Part shown: one piece after another, positions 7,242 through 15,742 of the stretch
Numbering within the stretch: the first letter of the stretch is position 1
Layout of the letters: each line of letters opens with the position of its first letter
NCBI GenBank assembly: GCA_964638225.1
Contig: CAZWYL010000012.1
Location: forward strand, 1-21,467
Origin: WJKK01 sp964638225
GTDB lineage: Bacteria > Patescibacteriota > WWE3 > UBA101185 > UBA10185
DNA length: 21,467 nt
Direction: 5' to 3'
The notes under the pieces: model-generated
Seen by the model: the letters and a program-made list of their open reading frames with translations, nothing else
Told to the model about the DNA's origin: nothing
Database searches by the model: none
Made by a program: the position numbers and the translations under genes

Positions 7242-10141
7242 TTTTTCTCAACTGGTTCAACTACACCATCCACCATGTTCATCTCTTCTCTAAGAGTAGC
7301 AGCAGACGGCAAATAACCTAAAACCCATTCATTAATTTGCTTTCTCATCCGCAGATTTGAATGTATCTCCTTAAAAGCTCTAAATCTACTTTCCTTAGTA
7401 ATAAAAATAATTTCATCATCTGGGCCTGCACCGGCTAAAATATATTTTAAAGGCGTAAAATCAACCACCTCAAAAGGACTATCCGAATAATATAAAACCA
7501 AAGGAAGTTCTATCCGGTCGGCATAAAGCTTGGTATCTTTTCCAAACTGCTCATCTTTTAATTCTAGAAGCTGAGCTTGTGATCCGGTCAAATCACTCCT
7601 ATAGACTAAATCCCTATTTAAAAAGAAATAGAAAAGTGCAAAGGAAGCAATTAAAAAATACCCAATAAACCGAGCTAGATTTGTGTTTATAGAAGGCACT
7701 ATTTTCTCAAGCATTAAATTAAACACATCCTTGACAAAATAACCAATAATAATTGCAGCCGCTGGATAGATAGGGATGATATACCAAATGAGCTTAGACC
7801 GAGCACTGGAAAAAAACAAAAAGACAAAAAACACCCAAATGAACAGGAAAACCAATCTATTATCCTTTTTAAAAGCCCTATAAATCCCGTAGAAAAAGGC
7901 GGGAGTCAAAACGACAAACCAAATCCTCATACTTACTTTCATCACCGTAAAGTACCAAAAGAAGGGACGTCCTTTATCCTCAATAGAAGTTAAGGCACGG
8001 TCTAAAACATGATAACCAATATAATTATCAATAAATGAAGATCCGTAGCGAGCGTACATTGCCACATGCCAAGGCAGAAACACAACCATAGCACCAAAAA
8101 TCATCCCCAGATAATTAAAGATTAAATTTTTATTAAACTTCTGCTGTGAAATCGACAAAAGGTACAGATCATAAAGAAAAATTATTGGAATAGGCAAAAA
8201 TCCAACTACACCCTTGGTCATAACCGCCAATCCCAGAAACAACCCGGACAATATCCAACGAAATCGTTTTACTCCAGAGAAAGTCTTACCGAACAAAGAA
8301 GCTTCTCTAAATTTATAGTACAGAAACAAACTCAAGCTGATAAAAAATGTAGTGGTTACATCCAGCATGGACGCACGTGCGTAATACAAAAAATGGACTG
8401 TAGTGACAAGAGCCAAACTAGAAACAAAGGCCGCAGCTTTATTAAAATACTTCTTGACGAAAAGATAAACGCTTATGACAGTACCTAAACCAAAGATAGC
8501 AGACGGAATACGAGCGGCCCAAGAAGAATATCCAAAAACTTTCATTAAACCGGCCATAAGCCACATGTATAAAGGGGGTTTTTCATACCAGGGATAAGAA
8601 TCATGCCATCTCTGAACAAGATACTCTCCAGTCTCTACCATATTTTTGGCTACACCGGCATAAATAGCTTCATCCCAAGGAATTAGATGGTTTACTCCTA
8701 GTCCGGCAAAAATTAAAATTAAACTTAAAACAGAAATTAAAATAAGTGGGACTTTGCCTAAATTATCGTAAAAAGAGAGAATTTTATTCAAATTATAATC
8801 CTCTTGCAGCACTCCAATTCCGTATAAAAAAAACAAAAACAAGACGATAAAGAAAAATTCGCTGTTATAAGAATAAAAAATACCTGCAGCAAGCCAGCCT
8901 AAAAGTGAAGAAAACATTGCAGAAGCCAAAAATATATTACGCTTCTTGGCGGCGTTTAAAGCCAAATACAAAAGCGTTCCCAAAACAAGAAAGACAAATA
9001 AAACAAAAGGAACTAAACCTAGAAATCCGGTTTCTGCAATAACTTCCCCCCAGATAGTATGTGCCGGAACTCTGGTATTAAAGGCTGCGGGATCTCTCCT
9101 AAAATAACGGGATGCAACCTCTGTCTTAGCAAAGTGCTCAAAAAATCCACCATAACCACCGCCCAAATAAGGGTATTCCTCAAAAATTTGATAGGAACCC
9201 TCCACCAGCATCATATGAGACGCGAATGAATCCATGCGGTAATGAAAATAATCTTTTATTTTTCTTCTAAAAGGACTGCTTTTGTCCATATACTCTACTA
9301 GACCCAACGAAGAAACTAGAGTTAAAACAAACAATATAGCAAAGATACCCCGCATTCCAAAACGCCTAAACAAAAGAATCCCAAAAAATGACACTAGGGC
9401 AACAAAAGCTAAAACCCAGGAAGTTCTTGAATTAGTGAGCATTAAAACCCCGGTCATAGAAATAAACATAAAAATATACAAAACTTTCTTTTTTATGCCC
9501 TTTGCAACAAGTATTAAAGCCCCCAAAACCGGCAAAATAGCAGCCAACAATCCTGCAAAGTGGTTCACATCCCAGAAAATCGACCCCAACCTTGGAAATT
9601 TACCGGGCACGTTCCATAGAGCGCCTATTATAAATCCAGTGCGTAAATACAAGAAACCTTGAAAATAAGCAAAAAGACAAAGAACAAATAAAGCATAAAT
9701 ATAAAACTTAATAAACTTAAAAACCTCATCAGGAGAATTCTTGTACCTTATGTAAAGGAAAATTCCAAGAGCAACCATTGTGGTAAAAAAGCCAAACAAA
9801 GTAACACTTGAAAAAAGATTTTCGGTAAATAAAAGTGAAATTCCCCTAACAACCCACAAGGTAATTAACAAGGATATAAAAGGTTTTTTCAAATATCCCC
9901 AAAGCTTTTTCAAATCTCGGCTCTGTAAAAACCAACTCAAAGACTCATACACCCCCCAAACCAAAAAAGAAAACATGAAAATCCTGATTGGCAAGAGATT
10001 CCACCGGTAAAAACTAAAAAGCTCTTTATGCAAAAAGAGTGAAAGCACCATAAGGACATAAAATGAAAGCTTCTTATCCCAGTAAATCAGGACAAGTGAA
10101 ACTAAAAATATTAAAACTACAATAAGAATATCCAGATTCAT
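7238..10141 (-). CDS. Fusion: O-antigen ligase/polymerase domain + ArnT/PMT-like GT-C glycosyltransferase domain
   Basis: A 967-residue protein that joins two families normally encoded separately. Residues 1 to about 445 form a multi-span O-antigen ligase (WaaL/Wzy, PF04932-like) module: LTNSRTSWVLAF (about 235-246), YPYLGGGYGGFFEHF (about 323-337) and PAHTIWGEVIAETGFLGL (about 359-376), the usual glycine-loop/His/Glu signature. After a short linker, residues from about 465 form a GT-C module like ArnT or dolichyl-P-mannose mannosyltransferase: PWDEAIYAGVAKNM (about 488-501, with the catalytic Asp-Glu at 490-491), WYEKPPLYMWLMAG (about 518-531), many membrane helices and a soluble C-terminal domain. 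One product could join chains and transfer single lipid-linked sugars outside the membrane. It is the last gene of a four-gene operon, starting 7 nt after the previous stop. A frameshift-free join favours a real fusion. Confidence 0.9.
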   Translation of the reverse strand: MNLDILIVVLIFLVSLVLIYWDKKLSFYVLMVLSLFLHKELFSFYRWNLLPIRIFMFSFLVWGVYESLSWFLQSRDLKKLWGYLKKPFISLLITLWVVRGISLLFTENLFSSVTLFGFFTTMVALGIFLYIRYKNSPDEVFKFIKFYIYALFVLCLFAYFQGFLYLRTGFIIGALWNVPGKFPRLGSIFWDVNHFAGLLAAILPVLGALILVAKGIKKKVLYIFMFISMTGVLMLTNSRTSWVLAFVALVSFFGILLFRRFGMRGIFAILFVLTLVSSLGLVEYMDKSSPFRRKIKDYFHYRMDSFASHMMLVEGSYQIFEEYPYLGGGYGGFFEHFAKTEVASRYFRRDPAAFNTRVPAHTIWGEVIAETGFLGLVPFVLFVFLVLGTLLYLALNAAKKRNIFLASAMFSSLLGWLAAGIFYSYNSEFFFIVLFLFFLYGIGVLQEDYNLNKILSFYDNLGKVPLILISVLSLILIFAGLGVNHLIPWDEAIYAGVAKNMVETGEYLVQRWHDSYPWYEKPPLYMWLMAGLMKVFGYSSWAARIPSAIFGLGTVISVYLFVKKYFNKAAAFVSSLALVTTVHFLYYARASMLDVTTTFFISLSLFLYYKFREASLFGKTFSGVKRFRWILSGLFLGLAVMTKGVVGFLPIPIIFLYDLYLLSISQQKFNKNLIFNYLGMIFGAMVVFLPWHVAMYARYGSSFIDNYIGYHVLDRALTSIEDKGRPFFWYFTVMKVSMRIWFVVLTPAFFYGIYRAFKKDNRLVFLFIWVFFVFLFFSSARSKLIWYIIPIYPAAAIIIGYFVKDVFNLMLEKIVPSINTNLARFIGYFLIASFALFYFFLNRDLVYRSDLTGSQAQLLELKDEQFGKDTKLYADRIELPLVLYYSDSPFEVVDFTPLKYILAGAGPDDEIIFITKESRFRAFKEIHSNLRMRKQINEWVLGYLPSAATLREEMNMVDGVVEPVEKN

Positions 10142-10148
10142 AGCGTAC

Positions 10149-11282
10149 TCATTTTAAACTATTTTTGTAAACTTCCAAGGTTTGAGCGGCGGCATTTTCC
10201 CATGTATATGCCCTTTTCATCTCTTGATTTATTTCAAGAGCAGGGGCTCTATATGCTTCAATAACGGCATCTCTGATAGACTCTACACTATCCGGCCGGC
10301 AATAAAACGCCTTGTCACCCAAATATTCTTTGGCTCTGTCCCCCGATGCTACGGCATTAGCGCCGCAAAAAATAGCCTCCAAACTAGTTAAACCTGTTGT
10401 TTCAAACCAACTGGCAGAAACTCCTACTTTGGCAAAATGATAGTAAGAAGGCATTTGCTCATAAGGAACTTGAGAAATGTGTTTAATCCAAGAAAGTTCC
10501 TGCAGTTTTTTATTGAATTTATAAGTGTACTCATAGTGTCTGCGATGGGTTTTTCTCCCAATAAATACAAGTTTTATATCTTCACCAAGTTCTTCTCTGA
10601 CCATCTCCATAGCCTTAATAATATTCAATTGATTTTTGCGAGGCTCAATTCTCCCAACACACAAAACATAATCTTTAAACTCTTCATCCGAAAAAGGATT
10701 AGAGAAATCAGTTTTTTCTCTAAATTGCCTTCCAACACCATTGGGAATTTTGACCCAATCAATTTCCACATCATAAGTTTCTTTCAAATCTTGGGCTTCA
10801 AGTTCAGTCTGCACCAAAACCACGTCTGACATCTCTAAGGTACGTTTATGCATTCTCTTTAAACCAATAAAAATGCTCTTTAAAGTAGGCAAAAATTTTC
10901 TTAAATCAAAAAAAGAACGGTAAACATTTTTAAAAGTATCCCTGGAATGCTGCTTTTTCAAAAGAGAACGAGACAATCTTCTAAAATCAAAAGCATAGGT
11001 CTCGTCGAAAAGTGCAACTTCCTTTACAGAATGATGAATGGGAGAAAGAATTAAAGGCTTTCCCGCTTTCTTGGCTTTTCTCGCATAAAAATATGTCTCC
11101 GACGTCCAATCCAATTGAAAAACATGAATCAAATCATAAGGACTTAAATCAACATCTAAACCGGTTTTAATATCCACTTCAACCCCAAGATTGGTTAATT
11201 CTTTAGCCGTATTCTCAATTTGCACCTTGTCTCCTCCCCCATTTTCCAGCAATCCTATTCTCCCCAACATCAAAACCTTCAT
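10149..11282 (-). CDS. GT4-family glycosyltransferase
   Basis: A 377-residue GT-B enzyme. The N-domain begins MKVLMLGRIGLLENGGGDKV with a glycine loop and HVFQLDWTSE at about 53-62. The donor domain opens with YVLCVGRIEPRKNQLNIIKA (about 205-224) and carries the EX7E motif in SWFETTGLTSLEAIFCGANA (E294/E302). The start ATG overlaps the stop of the upstream glycosyltransferase by 4 nt (ATGA), so translation is probably coupled, and the fusion gene follows after 7 nt. The donor and acceptor sugars cannot be deduced. Confidence 0.92.
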   Translation of the reverse strand: MKVLMLGRIGLLENGGGDKVQIENTAKELTNLGVEVDIKTGLDVDLSPYDLIHVFQLDWTSETYFYARKAKKAGKPLILSPIHHSVKEVALFDETYAFDFRRLSRSLLKKQHSRDTFKNVYRSFFDLRKFLPTLKSIFIGLKRMHKRTLEMSDVVLVQTELEAQDLKETYDVEIDWVKIPNGVGRQFREKTDFSNPFSDEEFKDYVLCVGRIEPRKNQLNIIKAMEMVREELGEDIKLVFIGRKTHRRHYEYTYKFNKKLQELSWIKHISQVPYEQMPSYYHFAKVGVSASWFETTGLTSLEAIFCGANAVASGDRAKEYLGDKAFYCRPDSVESIRDAVIEAYRAPALEINQEMKRAYTWENAAAQTLEVYKNSLK

Positions 11283-12424
11283 AAAGAAAGCTCCCGATAC
11301 AAATTAATATATCTCTCTATGAACGCATCCATTGAATAAAGCTCTTCAACACGTTCATGCGCCTTTTCTCCAAAATTATAATACTGATCCCTTCGCTCGT
11401 ATAAATCGAACATTTTCAAACTTAAACTCTCGGCCGAACCAACTTCAAAATAACGTACAGTAGCACCTCCAACCTCTTTTAAAACATCTAAATCTGAACA
11501 CAACACCGGAAGACTAAAAGCCATAGCCTCTATTAAAACTATTCCAAAACCCTCAGCTAAAGAAGGGAAAACAAAACTATCAAAGGTGGAATAAAATTTC
11601 TTGTGGTCCTCAGAATAAAATTTTCCTGTAATAACAACCCTGTCCTTTAAACCCAGCTCTCCAACCAGTTCATGCAGCTGCTCTTCCAAAACCCCACCCC
11701 CTCCAATAAACAAAAAAGTGTTGTTTTCAATTCCCCTTTTGTCCAGAATCTCGCAAAAATTCTTATAACCCTTCACTAGAATATCGTGGCCTTTTTCTTT
11801 ACTGATCCTGCTGACATTACCAAAAATATAGCTTCCCTCAGGAATATCATATCGCTGAGTTATTTCGTCCCTGTATTGCTGTTTTTTCCCTGAACTAATC
11901 TCAAAATCAGAAATGTCCAATGCATTGGGGATGACTTCTAATTTTTCAGAACAAATCCCCTCCTCTATTTTAGCTTCCTTACGGCTCTCAGTTAAAGCTA
12001 TCTCCTTGGATGAGAACTTGTTTACAAAAAATGAATTAACGCCTGTGTTTATTTTCTTTTTTAAACTAGAGATTCTCCATTCAGAGATTGGAGTGTGGGT
12101 GTGGGAAATTCTTACAGGAGTCTTGGCCAAAAAGCCTGCTAATAAACTATTGGTTACAGCTTTCAATTCGTGAGCATGAATCACATCAATTTTTTGTTTT
12201 CTCAAGAAATTAAATAGCTTAAAGATATAGACGGGGTCAATGTCCAAGCGAATCCTCTGAATAAATACCTGCGCGCCTGCTTCTTCGTAATCTTTCACCA
12301 AAGGGCCATCAGCACACCATACATAAACATTGTGTTCATTAGAGCTCATTCCAGAGACCAAATCCAACACATGCTGCTCCATTCCTCCAATTTGCCCTGA
12401 ATTTAACGTGTATAAAATATTCAT
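11279..12424 (-). CDS. GT4-family glycosyltransferase
   Basis: A 381-residue retaining GT-B glycosyltransferase. Visible motifs are the N-terminal NSGQIGGMEQHVLDLVSGM (about 8-26), DVIHAHELKA (about 80-89), the domain joint KLEVIPNALD (161-170), FGNVSRISKEKGHDILVKGY (about 201-220) and the EX7E motif in PSLAEGFGIVLIEAMAFSLP (E291/E299). All catalytic features are intact. It is the second gene of the operon and overlaps both neighbours by 4 nt. Confidence 0.93.
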   Translation of the reverse strand: MNILYTLNSGQIGGMEQHVLDLVSGMSSNEHNVYVWCADGPLVKDYEEAGAQVFIQRIRLDIDPVYIFKLFNFLRKQKIDVIHAHELKAVTNSLLAGFLAKTPVRISHTHTPISEWRISSLKKKINTGVNSFFVNKFSSKEIALTESRKEAKIEEGICSEKLEVIPNALDISDFEISSGKKQQYRDEITQRYDIPEGSYIFGNVSRISKEKGHDILVKGYKNFCEILDKRGIENNTFLFIGGGGVLEEQLHELVGELGLKDRVVITGKFYSEDHKKFYSTFDSFVFPSLAEGFGIVLIEAMAFSLPVLCSDLDVLKEVGGATVRYFEVGSAESLSLKMFDLYERRDQYYNFGEKAHERVEELYSMDAFIERYINLYRELSL

Positions 12425-13620
12425 AGATGCTCTCTTATGATATCTAACATTTGAGTAACTTTCCCATCCCAGCTGTTTTCTCTTGCCACTTTCTGCCGAG
12501 CTTTAACCTTTTTTGCATCATCTTGAATTAAAGATTTTCCTATTAGTGCAGAAAATTCATCCTGGTTTTTTGCAATATAAGAAACATCTTTAAAAGGTAG
12601 ATAAGCTGGCAAGTCAGTAACCACTGTGGGAAGACCTGCTGCAAGTGCGTCGTGAAATTTCACTGGAAAACATCCGCCTACTGTATACTCGTTTAAATTA
12701 TAAGGAATAATATAGCCATCAAATCCCGCATAATACCTTTCTAAAGTTTCATAAGATTTCTGACCTAAAAGATAGACGTTGTGATACTCATCAAGACCTA
12801 AAGACTCCGAACTTGTGCTGCGATCTTTTAGGGCTATCTGTCCAATTAAAACAAAAGAAATATGAGAATTTTCTTCCGCTACCTTCTTCATTAACTCCAG
12901 ATCAAACTTATATTCATCCAACGAACCCGCAAAGCCAACTCGAGGGTGGGGAATCTTTTCAAGCTCTTCAGGAATTTCTATATCCCTATTTCTCACATCA
13001 TAAAATTTCTTAAAATCCCCTACATTTGGAGTGAAAAATACCTCCTCCTTATATTTCTCCAGTTTATCAACCAATCCCGGAGCACTGGCAAAAACAACAT
13101 CTGCTTTGGAAGCAAGATAAGATTCTTTTTGCCTAACTTGCTCTTTCTTTTCTTCAGTATCGTATTGAGGCATTCCCTCATAGTTATCGACACAATCATA
13201 AATCAACAGATCTTTTTCAATAGCTTCTAAGTAGTTGGGCAGATGTTCTATCTCAACATGATAGACCCAAAGAAGTGTTTTTCGGTTGTTTTTAAAATAC
13301 CTTTTGGCAATTTTCTTTATCCTGAAGGCGTGAATTTTCGATGTGATTGATTTGAAAGGGATTATGTCTATTGGGGTATAAACTAATGCGCCGGACGAGT
13401 CTTTTTTTGTTTGGGTCAGAAGACGTTTTGCTCCCCAATGACCACGCATAACTTGGCGCAGAAAAACTCTGCCTAAATTTATAGGGGGATCCACAAATAA
13501 AACTTTATGACCTCTTTTCGCCAAACGAGTCATTACATGCCGTTTATTCGTCCAGTTTGGAAAGTCCCAAAGCTGATTAGAAAGGCAGATGATATTGAAT
13601 TTTTGTTTGGCTTCTTGCAT
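12421..13620 (-). CDS. GT-B glycosyltransferase (TuaH/GumH-like, GT4-related)
   Basis: A 399-residue glycosyltransferase of the more divergent GT-B group. The N-domain begins NIICLSNQLWDFPNWTNKRH and includes FVDPPINLGR; the middle contains LLIYDCVDNYEGMPQYD and VVFASAPGLVDKL; the donor domain contains PHPRVGFAGSLDEYKFD and GYIIPYNLNEY. The usual EX7E motif is not obvious: the corresponding loop reads GGCFPVKFHDALAAGLPTVV, with HD where many relatives have a Glu. This K-x-x-(E/D)-A-L-A-x-G form is typical of TuaH-like enzymes. It is the first gene of the operon that ends with the ligase/GT-C fusion. No Shine-Dalgarno precedes the ATG. Confidence 0.85.
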   Translation of the reverse strand: MQEAKQKFNIICLSNQLWDFPNWTNKRHVMTRLAKRGHKVLFVDPPINLGRVFLRQVMRGHWGAKRLLTQTKKDSSGALVYTPIDIIPFKSITSKIHAFRIKKIAKRYFKNNRKTLLWVYHVEIEHLPNYLEAIEKDLLIYDCVDNYEGMPQYDTEEKKEQVRQKESYLASKADVVFASAPGLVDKLEKYKEEVFFTPNVGDFKKFYDVRNRDIEIPEELEKIPHPRVGFAGSLDEYKFDLELMKKVAEENSHISFVLIGQIALKDRSTSSESLGLDEYHNVYLLGQKSYETLERYYAGFDGYIIPYNLNEYTVGGCFPVKFHDALAAGLPTVVTDLPAYLPFKDVSYIAKNQDEFSALIGKSLIQDDAKKVKARQKVARENSWDGKVTQMLDIIREHL

Positions 13621-13700
13621 AAATTTGATTTATCTTTCCGAGCAGATAGACAATAACAACGAACAGCACAAATGAACAGAAATAAGCCTATATTAGCCTA

Positions 13701-13706
13701 ATTATA
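13701..13706 (-). promoter_or_regulatory. Possible -10 box for the four-gene glycosyltransferase operon
   Basis: A perfect TATAAT preceded by TG lies about 80 nt upstream of the ATG at 13620, in the 127-nt gap after the toxin gene. It would give a leader of about 75 nt that contains TAGGCT twice but has no Shine-Dalgarno. No clear -35 is seen, so the call is weak. Confidence 0.3.
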
Positions 13707-13747
13707 CAGGAAACAGAGACTTAGGTTTAAAAAGAATAATACAAAAA

Positions 13748-14179
13748 TTAGGTTAGTAGTCGTACAGTAAGATCTGTACATGTGAAATCATTATCTAAAG
13801 TATAAAATAAAGCATTAATATTAGAGGCATAAGCGTAATGAAAAGCGTCCCTTGGACGTAGATTAAATCTTGAAGATCCGTCTAGAGCTCTCCTTAATAA
13901 AGCACTCCCATTACAAAAATCCGGGAAAACAACGTTATTTGTGTTTAGAAAATCTTTTATAGTTTTTGCAAAGGAAATTGAGAACTCAGAAAAAGAGCTT
14001 CTTTTATTATCGCGGGATAAATACAGAACGTACCAACATTCATCAACTGTTAAAGTTGAAAGAAAAATCCTTATAGGCCTCTTCGATAAAGCCTTTAGAG
14101 CTTCATAAACTGTTTCGTGCATTGCATGATTTTCTAACAAGAGAGCTACTAAAAAACTAGCATCCAGATATATTGTCAT
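13748..14179 (-). CDS. PIN-domain ribonuclease, VapC-like toxin
   Basis: A 143-residue PIN-domain protein, predicted to be a metal-dependent ribonuclease and the toxin of a toxin-antitoxin pair. The start is placed at ATG 14179 because MTIYLDASFLVALL is the standard PIN N-terminus; an upstream in-frame TTG at 14191 is less likely. The acidic residues expected for metal binding are present: D6 (YLDAS), E47 (TVDECWY), D111 (RPRDAFHYAYA) and D129/D131 (YTLDNDF). It lies 17 nt downstream of a small basic gene that fits an antitoxin. The catalytic set looks complete, so it is probably active. Its RNA target is unknown. Confidence 0.85.
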   Translation of the reverse strand: MTIYLDASFLVALLLENHAMHETVYEALKALSKRPIRIFLSTLTVDECWYVLYLSRDNKRSSFSEFSISFAKTIKDFLNTNNVVFPDFCNGSALLRRALDGSSRFNLRPRDAFHYAYASNINALFYTLDNDFTCTDLTVRLLT

Positions 14180-14196
14180 GAGAATTTTCAAAATTA

Positions 14197-14352
14197 TTAA
14201 GGATATCTCTTAAGAGAGCGCAAAACTTCCTCATTAGTTATTATCCGGGAAGTCTTGTAAGTTCCGGATACTTTATCAATTAACTCTCTTAGACTCATTT
14301 TTCCGGAGTGTTTATTCGATTTTGTTCCTTCTTTATTAAACTTTGTTTTCAC
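14197..14352 (-). CDS. Short VapB-like antitoxin candidate
   Basis: A 51-residue basic protein encoded 17 nt upstream of the PIN toxin on the same strand. It starts with GTG at 14352 (MKTKFNKEGTKSNKHSG) and continues SLRELIDKVSGTYKTSRI before ending SLKRYP and TAA. An ATG at codon 19 is an alternative start giving about 33 residues. The SLRELID segment and the following helix resemble short VapB/RHH-type antitoxins, but the protein is too short for firm family assignment. Position and co-orientation with the toxin are the main evidence. No Shine-Dalgarno is seen. Confidence 0.55.
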   Translation of the reverse strand: MKTKFNKEGTKSNKHSGKMSLRELIDKVSGTYKTSRIITNEEVLRSLKRYP

Positions 14353-14483
14353 AATATCTATATTCTATCTAAAAAACCAAAGAAAAAAAGACCTAATACT
14401 CTAATTTAAGTAGAATAGAATGAAGCCAGATAAAGTATCTCTTATTAGGAAGATGAAAAGCACCTCTAATTAAAGTGGACCTT

Positions 14484-15386
14484 TTACTTTAAGGATTCAA
14501 CAAAAACGCGAATTTTACCCAAAACTCGAGAAGAAAAAATCATAAGGTAAACCAACGGTTTTGGATATTTTTGCATATAGTGCTTTTTTACAAATGTTTC
14601 CATTGCTTCAGCAGAGAGTCTCTGCATTTTCAGGCGGTGCTTAAGGGGTTTATTGATCTTTTTTCTTGTGGTTTTTCGAATTCCAACCGAACCTCCCTTC
14701 ATATGAATGGCTTGACATTGCGGGAGCCACATTATTTTCCAACCCGCTTGTTTAACTCTATAACAAACATCTACATCCTCACCGTAGAGAAAATAATCTT
14801 CATCAAAACCTCCAATCTCATCCAAAACTTTTCTGCGTACAAATAAAAAATGCGAAATGCACATATCGATTTCATGGGGTTCTTCCATGTTTTCGCCAGG
14901 CAAAAAATAATTGTTGAACAATTTAGATTTTGGAAAGATCTTGTTTAAACCCAAAAATTTGGATAAAGAAATCCAGGGTGTGGGAAATGCGCGATGAGCA
15001 TCCATATCCAAAGTGCCATCCCCTTTAACAAGTTTGCAAGTTGCTGCTCCTACTTTCGGATGATCTGCAAAATATTCCACCAATGTAGGGATAGTGTTTG
15101 GTTCCGGAAATGCATCCATTCCTAGAAATAAAATGTAAGGTGAATCAGTCATTTTATAAGCTTTGTTATAAGCTTTAGACAAACCAACATTTTCTCCTTT
15201 AATTAAATTAACCCAGGAATAATCTTTTTCAATTATTTCACGGGAACCGTCTGTGGAAGATTGATCTTTAACTATTACTTCCAATTCAGGATAGGTTATC
15301 TCTTTGATTTTTTTGAGGTTATCGAGGCATTTATTAACAAATTTTTTCTCGTTATAAGTTGTGATTACTACACTGACTTTTTTCAT
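14484..15386 (-). CDS. GT2-family glycosyltransferase (rhamnosyltransferase-like)
   Basis: A 300-residue inverting GT-A glycosyltransferase. It starts VSVVITTYNEKKFVNKCLDN (about 4-23), followed by EVIVKDQSSTDGSREIIEK (36-54), GENVGLSKAYNKA (64-76) and the metal-site region ILFLGMDAFPEP (85-96), which has a single Asp where many relatives have DxD. The acceptor/catalytic segment GGFDEDYFLYGEDVDVCYRVKQAGW is intact, with the ED base pair at about 203-204. The C-terminus ends in a basic/hydrophobic tail that may contact the membrane. WbbL-like rhamnosyltransferases are the closest group recognisable by eye. It is monocistronic, with TATAAT 13 nt upstream. Confidence 0.92.
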   Translation of the reverse strand: MKKVSVVITTYNEKKFVNKCLDNLKKIKEITYPELEVIVKDQSSTDGSREIIEKDYSWVNLIKGENVGLSKAYNKAYKMTDSPYILFLGMDAFPEPNTIPTLVEYFADHPKVGAATCKLVKGDGTLDMDAHRAFPTPWISLSKFLGLNKIFPKSKLFNNYFLPGENMEEPHEIDMCISHFLFVRRKVLDEIGGFDEDYFLYGEDVDVCYRVKQAGWKIMWLPQCQAIHMKGGSVGIRKTTRKKINKPLKHRLKMQRLSAEAMETFVKKHYMQKYPKPLVYLMIFSSRVLGKIRVFVESLK

Positions 15387-15399
15387 TTTAATTAAGAAA

Positions 15400-15405
15400 A
15401 TTATA
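15400..15405 (-). promoter_or_regulatory. -10 box of the GT2 gene
   Basis: The minus strand has TATAAT preceded by TG, ending 13 nt before the ATG at 15386. This implies a leader of about 6 nt without room for a Shine-Dalgarno. Confidence 0.45.
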
Positions 15406-15445
15406 CATTAAGAAAAGTTTTGGATCTGAACGGGAGGGCAAAAAG

Positions 15446-15541
15446 AAAACGAAGAGGGAAACAACAACGACTAAACTACTGTTGTTAACAGGACCTAGCT
15501 TCTAGGTATCCCTCATAATCCTGTTTTTTGTTGTCAAATCA
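15446..15541 (-). repeat. 96-bp stop-codon-attached repeat element, copy 1 (structured 3' element)
   Basis: Identical over all 96 bases to 16079-16174; identity ends sharply on both sides. Read on the minus strand it begins with the TGA stop of the 67-aa gene and extends 93 nt downstream. The RNA could form a three-way junction: a closing stem GAGGGA/TCCCTC (plus positions 15509-15514 with 15454-15459) around two hairpins, ACCTAG/CTAGGT (15493-15507) and AACAAC/GTTGTT (15463-15486). A rival pairing is AACAGG/CCTGTT. A T-rich stretch follows, so a terminator or stability role is plausible. No function is known to me. Confidence 0.9.
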
Positions 15542-15742
15542 GCTCTCTTGCGGATCCACTAAGACGGTATATCCTTTGTCTTCCAACCATTGTCTAACCT
15601 CCTGCTCATGGTCGGAGGGAAAGAAGATATAAGTTAGTCCGTCATCGACGTCCGAACCCACCCTTCGGTTCAGTAAACGACTCAGTTTGAGATCAACCGA
15701 AGTTGGCAGAATCTCTGCGACTACAATCGACGTCCTACGCAT
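15539..15742 (-). CDS. Small paralogous protein A (67 aa, unknown function)
   Basis: A 67-residue protein of no family I recognise, one of four related small proteins here. Its order of secondary structure looks like beta-alpha-beta-beta-alpha-beta: SIVVAEIL, a helix around SVDLKLSRLL, two strands ending LTYIFFPS, helix EQEVRQWLEDKG and strand YTVLVD. The EVRQWL...GY.V segment is shared with paralogue C. It starts at ATG 15742 behind a consensus AAGGAGGT Shine-Dalgarno and overlaps the end of gene B by 8 nt, so the two are coupled. Its TGA is the first codon of the 96-bp repeat. A sampled 60-nt block (15601-15660) is 52% GC, against 30% in a block of the adjacent GT2 gene (14521-14580), suggesting a different origin or selection. 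Confidence 0.8.
   Translation of the reverse strand: MRRTSIVVAEILPTSVDLKLSRLLNRRVGSDVDDGLTYIFFPSDHEQEVRQWLEDKGYTVLVDPQES

Noticed and set aside
14470..14492. Hairpin TTAAAGT-N9-ACTTTAA as terminator of the GT2 gene
   Set aside because: The stem is AT-rich, only 7 bp, overlaps the stop codon and is not followed by a T-run.
15446..15541. CRISPR array from the 96-bp repeats
   Set aside because: There are only two copies, far too long and 633 bp apart, with genes between them and no cas genes.
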